Assembly (NCBI RefSeq): GCF_963576615.1
Contig: NC_088717.1
Span: forward strand, 36,471,802 to 36,535,801
DNA from: Watersipora subatra
Taxonomy: Eukaryota > Bryozoa > Gymnolaemata > Cheilostomatida > Watersiporidae
DNA length: 64,000 nt
Direction of reading: 5' to 3'
Below the pieces are notes generated by a model, which saw nothing but the letters and a program-made list of their open reading frames with translations, did not search any database and had not been told where the DNA came from. The position numbers were made by a program, and so were the translations under genes. Positions 56,571 to 64,000 of the stretch are shown here, piece after piece. Within the stretch, counting starts at the first letter, position 1. The number at the start of each line of letters is the position of its first letter.

Positions 56571-57239
56571 TCCTTCGATTTACGAGCTACTTGTTTGTGT
56601 ACTCAGATGACTTGTGAGTCCAGTTCAAGATGAGGCGGATTGTAAGCAGAAGCTGTGCGTGTTGAGGGCTGCGTTGCATAGTGAAGTCCTGTTTACATTA
56701 TCAAGTACTAAGAGTACCGAGTTCAGTGGCAAGGGAGCCGGCCATTGACCATTTTAATGGTTCATTCGCCCTTACTGTTTTTGAAACGTGCTTACAGACC
56801 CACAGCATTTGTTTAGGGGTCACCTCCCATAGCCTTTGCTTCTTAAAAGGAGCATTTTGCAAAGCAGCAAATGGTGATAGTTGGTCACAAGATAGTTGGT
56901 CATCTTAGTTGTGTGCATGTGCCTTAGAGACGGGTATTGTACTTGTCCTGTCAGTATGTCTACCCACCCTCCACACCTCATAGAAGGTGGGTCTACCAGG
57001 TTAGTCACTGTGGTTCGACCTTGAAACAAGTGAACAGTTTGCTCGCTACTGGTTACATGGTACCAGTAGCAAGCAAACTGACCTGAATTGCTACTCAAAC
57101 CAATACAATGATGTATGTTGTAGCCCATTATACCAAATCTCTCCTGCACACTGTTGGACAGACTTGGCATCCCTAAAGGAGCTCGCCAGGTTGAGGATCT
57201 ACTGCCTCTCAGCTGCCACAGAGAGGCAAGAATGCTCCA
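56571..57239. other. Region with one strong hairpin
   Basis: 57035-57053 and 57062-57080 form a 19-bp near-perfect stem (one mismatch) around TACATGG-type loop sequence. No gene recognised. Confidence 0.6.
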
Positions 57240-57511
57240 AGAAGGAAGTCCACTATACCAACGCATAAAGAAGGATGTCCACCATACCAACACATAAAGA
57301 AGGATGTCCACCATACCAACGCATAAGGAAGGATGTCCACCATACCAACGCATAAAGAAGGATGTCCACCATACCAACGCATAAAGAAGGATGTCCACCA
57401 CACCAAGGCATAAAGAAGGATGTCCACCATACCAATGCGTAAGGAAGGAAGTCCGCCATGCCAACGCATAAAGAAGGAAGTCCACTATACTAACGCATAA
57501 AGAAGGATGCG
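57240..57511. repeat. 29-bp minisatellite
   Basis: About nine tandem units built on ACCAACGCATAAAGAAGGAT plus GTCCACCAT. Units differ by a few bases. All three minus-strand frames stay open over the array, giving 29-residue periodic fake proteins. Confidence 0.95.
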
Positions 57512-58085
57512 GTACTTTGACCATGACTGTTTCCTTACAAACTTTATTGGATTTATAAATTATAAAATAAAACTGATAGTTTGTGTAACGCAACAGCAAA
57601 TTATACTTTCATAGGTATATTTTGAGATTTGATAGCTGGACGGAATGTTAGCAGAAGAGGAAATCCTATCACACACTGATAACTTATATAAATATTGTAT
57701 ATAACAAATATATATTAATACTAATATTGAATGAGGCACAGCGATGCCAATATTAGGTGTGGGGAATCAATATCAATGCCGATTGTCTTTAATTGGTAAT
57801 ATACCTCGAGCCTATTTCAGCAATCCGTCAAAGCCATTTGTATGAGATAGGCTCTGTGCCATCTTTTTATTTCTGCAATGAAGCAAGAGTGTCTCTGATA
57901 GTGGCTGTAAATCACTGCTTCTATCATCATTCCTATCTTTTTCTGTCACGCAAGAGATCAATAAGGAAGCAACAGATAAAAAATGCTGGCTTGTAATAAT
58001 AAATAATAATAATAAATACATGAACCACTAGACACTACATAGCTAGAGTGCCTGAGCTGGCCATTATGTTAAGCTACAGTCAAAT

Positions 58086-58176
58086 CTCAAACCTAAGCCC
58101 TTCCCACTACTATGCCCCTCCCACTACTATGTCCTTCCCAATACTGTGCCCCTCCCACTACTATGTCCTTCCCACC
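58086..58176. repeat. CCCACTACTATG minisatellite, left part
   Basis: Degenerate tandem units of the CCCCTCCCACTACTATGTCC kind. The array is cut by the P element and continues at 62537. The plus strand is nearly free of G. Confidence 0.8.
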
Positions 58177-58559
58177 AGTGTCGTATAGGGAGAGTTACGC
58201 CAACTGGAGTTACGCCATTTTCGAGAGTTCCAAACAAACTCGCTTTGCTATATAAAGTTCTGTTGAAAATTAAGGTATCAAATCAGAAATACGACTTATA
58301 CACAGTCGAAATCACCATTTTCTTAGTTTTTTTATATACCACAAAGATCGTCAGAATTTTCTGATTTATTTCATGCATAACACGAGCATATTATCTGTGG
58401 TTAGTTACATTTTCACCAGGCTAAAAGCAAAATTCCGTTTATCTGACAGCGTGGAGTTATTTCGATCTTTGCGTCAACACTTTTCCCCTTTATTTTTTAT
58501 AACTTTTAATGTAATTGTGATTTAAACAGCATCTTCATCATAATGGTTAATTTTTGGGC

Positions 58560-59483
58560 TGTGGGATACTCAGGCAGATCAGGGTTAGGCCTACAGGTTT
58601 TACAGTTCCCAAAGATCCTGAAAGAAGGAATGCATGGAGTGGGCAGGTAAGATTCACGTTGTTTTTAGTGTTTGCAATTGTATAGATTTAGATATTACTA
58701 TTAATTTAATGTCGAACTGATTAGTAGGAAAGCTAAGGTTAGTTGTAGACTATTATTCACCGCCGTGTCATGCCTATGTGAACGGAGTCGTTTTTATTAT
58801 TTTATTTAAACAGTGTCTATGTGAAAATTACAAGTTGGATTCTGGAAGTAGCAAAAGGAATCCTAAACTTCGGCAGCCAACTGTTTCTTCTAAACTTTGT
58901 GAGGTTAGTCAAAATATAATATAAAATTATCTTGTTATGCGTATTTAAGTATATCGGCTTTTAAACCATATTGGTATTCCTATTGTCATTGTAATTATTG
59001 CTGCTAGTTGTTAGAATACATTTTACAATTATCATGAATGCTATTCATAAGTTTAGTTGTTTGTATAGTACCACTATTTTTTGTGTCATGTTTTATTATT
59101 ATTACCAAAGTTTTCTTATCTGTTGTATTGCTTTGCATTTGTGTTATTATTGAAGTCGATAAAAATAACATATAGTATTTTGCATTCATTAAGAGATAAC
59201 TGGTTGAAAGTATTGGAAAAAGTTGTGGAGGCGTCTAAGAATAGGTTGAATAGTAATAGTAGTAGCCCTATTAGTAGGCCTAATAGTAATAGAAGTATTC
59301 ATATTACTGTTTCCCTTGCTTACCTCTCCTCTTTTCTGTTTACATATAGAGACATTTTGAAGAAAAGTGTTTTACACTGACTAAAACGGAAAAACGTCGA
59401 CTGACAAGTTATGCCATTCCGACTCTGTTTGCTCACAGGCCACCACCTGTCTCTGAAAGAAAAACTGCTGTAAAAATATTATA
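58560..59483 (+). pseudogene. P-element transposase, THAP DNA-binding exons
   Basis: Three exons in matching phase: up to 58646, 58814-58903 and 59350-59483. The first reads TGFTVPKDPERRNAWSGQ, the THAP 'FPKDPERR..W' segment. The second is a short variable exon ending KLCE. The third starts RHFEEKCF and reaches AIPTLF, the C-x2-HF...CF and AVPTIF hallmarks of C2CH THAP zinc fingers. An early stop upstream of TGF in this frame, and a TAA at about 59481, show damage or a missed first exon. Confidence 0.8.
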
Positions 59484-60626
59484 ATCACAAGCCGCAGCTC
59501 TTCTGCATTCCCCAGCACAAGCCAAAATATGGGTGAGGAAATTTTTGTCATTATTTTCTATATTCAATTTCTCGTTTATTGCTTATGATATATCAAACCC
59601 TGCAACAGATTTGATAGCTTATGATATATCAAACTGTGCAACAGATTTTTGCAAAAGTAATTTTATATTACAATCAGTTTCAGTTATAAATTTAAATGTA
59701 TCTTTTAACAGGTGACTACAAAGAGGTATGGGAACAAAATTGCTGTGTGATTAACAATTGTATTCTTTATACATGTAGCTTTCTTACACACTCTAACTTT
59801 CCTAGCTGACACTCACTTCTATAACATTTTCCCTATTAGCGGTACAGCAATTATCTTATCAGTTGTTGTGGCCAGTAGAACTTAAGGGCTCATGTGTTAT
59901 ATGTTGGTATAAGTGATATGTATGATTTAAATATCTGTCTAACATACACGTATTTACTAATGAATTCAATCCCTCATCGCCAATGATAATAAATTGCTTG
60001 CTGCACATTTTCAATTCACACAGGCAAACGTTTCTCACATTCTATTCATATTGATTTGCAAGTTTATGTGCTGTCCAGAAAGTAACAGTGCTCCCCAGAT
60101 GCTGAAGCTTAAATCTTAAAAGTGGCTATCATTGTCATTATTTTAATATGGTATATTTGAATTTTTAGAAATTGATTCACCGAATGTCTTAGAATCAGAA
60201 CTAGTGACAAGTAAGCCTACAACTTTAATCACATCCGAAATCGAGAGCATAAAATGAATGTTACGGAAGAAGCTTAAGAAAGTATGTTATTAGTGAAAAT
60301 TATCGAAAACTATCATTTGATATAGATTATTTTTAAAAATATAAGCTTATTTACGCTATTATGCATTGAGGTAAGAGCAGTTCAGACTCATATTGGTATA
60401 GAAGTTTTATGCGAGTAAATTTGAGGAAATTTAAGTTCTCTGAAACCCTAACATGTATATGCGTGTATATGCTTGTTGAGAATTGTGATCGATTTCACTT
60501 TGGTAACATGCAGATCTATAATGTTGCTATTGTTTATTTTAATATCAACTTTCGTAGTCAATTATTCAATAGGGTTAGTAGTGGTAATCAAGAACATTTT
60601 CAACAATGTAGCCACTTGTTTAATTT

Positions 60627-60928
60627 ATGCAGGTCCAACAAGATTATAGGGCTACCTTAGAAAAACTCCAAACCCATGAAATGGCTCTTAAAAAGTTGGT
60701 TAATCGGGATCAACTTGTTGCTCTTTTGAGACATTCCACTAGAGGATTGCAATGGCAACTCGATACAATAAAGAAAGTTGCAGTTTACTTGTGGGTCCAC
60801 AGGTTACAATCATCTCCTGGATTCAGGAATGCCTCTTTCGTCTGTTAAGACACTGCAAAGACGACTTCAAACTATTTGCTTTGAGCCAGGAGTTCTCACG
60901 ACTGTTTTTAAATACATGAAGGAAAAGG
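60627..60928 (+). pseudogene. P-element transposase, middle region with frameshift
   Basis: After acceptor TTTATGCAG the frame reads VQQDYRATLEKLQTHEMALK and WQLDTIKKVAVY. It must then shift by one base near 60787 to continue TGYNHLLDSGMPLSSVKTLQ, RRLQTICFEPGV and a donor at AAG|GTGAGC. PLPSxRTLQRR..F.PG is a P-transposase landmark. A degraded exon with a stop lies upstream at about 60190-60285. Confidence 0.82.
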
Positions 60929-61093
60929 TGAGCTTGTGTAATAAAGAGTTTTTGTAATAAAGAGTAAATAATAAATAAACATAATCTTATGTTTATTTTC
61001 AATTTTATGTTTCTCATTTGTTTTGCTAATCGCTCTTTTAATATTCTGATGTCTTTGCGGATTATACTGCATTTACAAGTTTCTTTGATTTAG

Positions 61094-61261
61094 GCTGCGA
61101 GTATGGATGAGAGGGATCGACAGTGTTGCCTTGTGTTGGATGAGATGGAGATTACTGAAGCCCTTGAGTATGATGCTAGCAACAGCTCCGTAATAGGAGA
61201 AGTGACGTTACCTGCCCATAGTGGCCTTGCTAGTCATGGCTTAGTGGTTATGCTTGGAGGT
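61094..61261 (+). pseudogene. P-element transposase, RNase H-like catalytic segment 1
   Basis: Starts AASMDERDRQCCLVLDEMEI and continues YDASNSSVIGEVTLPAHSGL. The LDEMxI Asp is the first catalytic acidic residue of the RNase H-like fold in P transposases. The donor is GGAG|GTTAGT. Confidence 0.8.
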
Positions 61262-61373
61262 TAGTGAGGTTAATTTCTTGTTTATTTCATTTATTACTTT
61301 CCTCTTTGTGTCTGCAGTTTTACCACTAATGTTACATGTACTTTGAATCCAAGTGTTGGTTGTATCTTTGCAG

Positions 61374-61753
61374 GAATTACTGAAAGATGGAAACAAATTG
61401 TCGCATTCCATCTCAATGGTAAATCTATTTCCGGGGACAGTCTAGCTTCTCTTATTATTGATGTCATAACACATGCAAGCGGTATTGGTCTGAAAGTTGT
61501 GGCTCTTACTTCAGACATGGGGTCAAGCAAACAAGCGATGTGGAAGATTGATATTGATATGCCATTGATATTGAATATTGATATGCCACGTCAACTGCTC
61601 ACTTGTCATCCTATATTGCAGAAACTAGTGAGGAAGTTTGTGATTGTTGGACTTCATATTTTATGTCAAAAACATACCTCGGCCTCACAGTCAGTGCAGT
61701 TTGGTAGCAAAAGCATGGCCATGCGAACACTAACTCAGAATATTCATCATTAA
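61374..61753 (+). pseudogene. P-element transposase, segment 2, then degenerate end
   Basis: Reads GITERWKQIVAFHLNGKSIS and GLKVVALTSDMGSSKQAMWK. The TSDMGSxxxxMW block is the next conserved catalytic region. After 61560 a GATATTGATATGCC duplication appears and similarity fades; the frame stops at 61753. The remaining transposase domain is not seen before the element's right end. Confidence 0.8.
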
Positions 61754-62536
61754 GTATTTTTGAAATTTGATGCTTTCCATATTTTTACTGTACTCATTCT
61801 TGTTGACTAGTATAATATGTATATATGTTATAAACATGTGTAAGTTAGCCATTGCACACAAAATACTACGTTGGCGTACCTTACTATAGTTCTAGTACAG
61901 CCTAGCTTCTTTGACTTGTTTATTCGAAGTTAATAATTTTTATTGTAACATTACTATGAAAGATTTTCTATGTAGTATAATATGCCCTTTTAGTGTTCAG
62001 TTTTTATTATGGAAAGTTGTTCAATTTTTATGTTGTACTTCATACTTCTTGCATGTTTAGTTAAAATCATTGTCCGAAAACAAATTTGCTGTTGTCCATT
62101 AATTTGCATAAAACAAGCCTGTTTATAATTTTTATGAACAGAAAAATTGGCAAGTGCTAGTATTATAAATATTATTATCATTGTGAATACATTAAATTGT
62201 TTGTTTGGCTGCCCAAAGTTGTGAAATTGCAAGTAAACACAATTTAGTTGAGACATTCTAGTGCAGATAATAGGAGTTATTTACTAAAAAGTAGCAGAAA
62301 ACCTGTAAATATGGAGTTGTCACTTTTACAACTGCTATGTGAGTTAGAGCAAAACCTGAGCTTTCTTGTGGTATACTTGATAGTGCTCTAAGGTTACCCA
62401 AAGTAATTTTATTAACTGATAAACAAAGACAGGTAAGAACAGTCCATCGTAACTCTATATAAAAGTAGGCGTGGCCGATGTTTGTTTGGAACTTTCGATG
62501 CGTTTGTATAGGCTCTGTTGATGGCGTAACTCTCCC

Positions 62537-62660
62537 TATACAACACTGCTTCCCACTACTGTGCCCCTCACACTGCTATGCTCCTCCCACTACTATGTCA
62601 CTACCATGTCCCTGCCACTCCAACTACCATGTTACCCCCACAACTAAACCATGCCCACTA
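62537..62660. repeat. CCCACTACTATG minisatellite, right part
   Basis: Continuation of the array at 58086-58176, with CCCACTACTGTGCCCCTCAC-type units. The first units include the right copy of the P-element target duplication. Confidence 0.75.
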
Positions 62661-63201
62661 TGGATGGTGCATAGTCCTATCACAATCGTATACACAAGTA
62701 ATGAACTAAGCCATCCCACCATCTCGCTGCAATGTCAACCGCTACTGGTGAACTGAATTATGCGCGTGTAGCTTTCATCGTTTTAGCGTCTCATATACCA
62801 CTGTTCTACAAGCATTTACTTGTTCTTGCTATCATTGTTACTGTCATGGTTACCATGCATTTACCCTACTTGTAATTTTATCATAAAGTTCAAGTGTACA
62901 TAACATTGTCAAAATACTCTATCGTAAACTATACTCTAGTATTGTCAAAATATGTCATGGTCAACCAAACTCCAGTATTGTTGAAATATGTATACTTTAG
63001 AGTCTTGAGCTCTATATATGCCAAGTAGATAAATACCAGTTACATTGTAGCATATAATTATCACCTTCACATTGTTGTTTGAAATCAAAAATATGTATGA
63101 AACTAAATGAGCCAGAGCTACAGGATTGAAAGAATAGTAGTACAGAATTGCTACGCTAGTAAATATGATTGACTCTTAGTGAACTATGAGGCTGTACTTA
63201 C
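62661..63201. other. Spacer left of the right-edge gene
   Basis: Weak direct repeats of CCAGTATTGTTGAAATATGT type (about 62905-63000). No gene recognised; further exons of the right-edge gene could hide here. Confidence 0.4.
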
Positions 63202-63326
63202 TTTTTGCCTGTCTTAGGTCGTCCAGATTTGCCGCTAGTTTTTATACCCTTTGACTGTCTGACTGCCATCTCAGCACCATCTGAGTCATAGGCTAGATAT
63301 ACATGAGTCAGGTCTGGCGCCTCCAC
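63202..63326 (-). CDS. Unrecognised protein, downstream exon
   Basis: 125 nt after acceptor ATGGTAG (minus strand), donor AAAAA|GTAAGT. In phase 0 it encodes VEAPDLTHVYLAYDSDGAEM, then AVRQSKGIKTSGKSGRPKTG. It ends Lys-rich and leaves in phase 2. It joins in frame to the exon at 63870-63977. Splice sites and codon pattern look genuine. I do not recognise the family. Confidence 0.65.
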
Positions 63327-63869
63327 CTACCATGCACCAGAAGGATCTCAGACAAGTATTACCCCAAATTCGCTCTAGCTAACTTACGTTGTGAGTAGTT
63401 CTATTAGATGGTTAGTCAGAATTTATACCGAATTGACCTTTGGTCCACATCTTTGACAGGCATAGCTTTACAAAGCCTCCACACTAAGGGTATATAGACT
63501 TTGACAATGGCTTTTAGATGGCATTCAATAAAAATACACATTGCTAGTTAGAACTATCGAGAATGAATTAGCCTGGTAACTGATTGGTGACGCGTATGTG
63601 GTTGACCTATAAAAACTAATTCTTTCACAAGGTCTGAGTTAACCATGTATTCTGACTCAAAATTCAACTAGGTCAGAGGAAAGCAGACATCATAAAATAC
63701 CCATTGCCAACAACATGTTTGTCGGGTAAGCGAAATCTATTGTTTGCCACATCTATACGCGACAAATAGAAATAACCTGCATTCATCAGCTGAATCTAAT
63801 GCATATGAGTAGAGTTTGAAATGTTCACAGACTTCTGAAAAGTCAAGGTGCACATTATAATGTACGTAC
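63327..63869. other. Intron between the two right-edge exons
   Basis: No feature recognised. Confidence 0.5.
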
Positions 63870-63977
63870 CTTATCATGTTCCTTGTCAGGGGCAGGTGTC
63901 TGTTTCCTCATGTTGTTACCAGAGTAGGCAACACATTTGAGCTGCCACTCACCGATGTCCTCATTCCAGTGAACGCA
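63870..63977 (-). CDS. Unrecognised protein, upstream exon
   Basis: 36 codons after acceptor CTGTAG, donor AAG|GTACGT. It encodes [20 protein letters not shown], then [16 protein letters not shown]. The C-x2-W...W-x3-C spacing faintly recalls GPS/GAIN 'CVYWD' motifs but lacks the rest. It is part of a minus-strand gene continuing beyond the right edge. Confidence 0.65.
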
Positions 63978-64000
63978 CTACAGACAGACACGTACAAGTA

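Larger units (their letters stand above)
58177..62544 (+). mobile_element. THAP-containing P element, about 4.4 kb
   Basis: Inverted ends CAGTGTCGTATAGGGAGAGT and, from the right, CAGTGTTGTATAGGGAGAGT, both followed by TACGCCA. The 8-mer CTTCCCAC flanks both sides (58169-58176 and 62545-62552). P elements make 8-bp duplications and start CA. Inside are plus-strand exons of a P transposase: THAP domain, middle region and RNase H-like start. The C-terminal third is not recognisable and several frames are broken, so this copy is probably dead. Confidence 0.92.

Noticed and set aside
56820..57599. 259-codon minus-strand open frame rich in Trp/Gly/Leu
   Set aside because: It is driven by the 29-bp minisatellite, which is open in all minus-strand frames. 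No start context or splice signals support it.

Overview
The window is animal nuclear DNA, most likely from an invertebrate. It has spliced genes with GT-AG introns, a tRNA read by internal promoters, tRNA-derived SINEs, and many transposons and minisatellites. It is AT-rich with low coding density. The element mix (P element with THAP exon, hAT, pogo/Tigger, TTAA-type, BEL/Pao, CR1/Jockey-like) fits a lophotrochozoan or other marine invertebrate, but nothing seen fixes the species.

Three host protein genes can be read from conserved exons. (1) Minus strand, 719-13679: a proton-coupled amino acid transporter of the AVT3/SLC36 type. Ten exons were assembled with matching splice phases; the last C-terminal membrane segments are not in view. 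(2) Plus strand, 17697 to about 53057: mitochondrial methionyl-tRNA synthetase (MARS2). Ten exons are firm and a terminal exon is tentative. The two genes are head to head, about 4 kb apart. MARS2 intron 1 is about 15.9 kb and holds most of the retrotransposon load. (3) Minus strand at the right edge: two in-frame exons of an unrecognised protein (63202-63326, 63870-63977). A complete tRNA-Ser(GCT) gene lies antisense in MARS2 intron 7.

Mobile DNA fills the introns. In transporter introns: pogo-like elements at 4669-5467 and about 6331-6799; a 1.1-kb pogo-like element at 9572-10692 carrying a nested 120-bp palindromic MITE; and an 8-copy 38-bp minisatellite. In MARS2 intron 1: a non-LTR retrotransposon (18524 to about 25694) broken by frameshifts, a hAT-type insertion and an unexplained 19.7-21.5 kb insert; a BEL/Pao element with both LTRs but no reverse transcriptase (26111-31601); and composite tRNA-type SINEs. 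In later introns: a 1.4-kb element with TACCGTAAAACCT ends, two opposite-facing copies of a TTAA-flanked element, and two modules ending in a hairpin plus CTAG. Beyond MARS2: a 14-bp satellite split by a hAT-like element, another pogo-like and another hAT-like element, a 29-bp minisatellite, and a 4.4-kb THAP-containing P element inserted in a minisatellite.

The strongest observations are exact target-site duplications recovered by eye for the hAT-like, P, palindromic and TTAA elements, two insertions into tandem repeats, and the tRNA gene nested in a tRNA-synthetase gene. I found no clearly new multi-gene system. The least explained parts are the right-edge gene, the 19.7-21.5 kb insert, and the TACCGTAAAACCT family.
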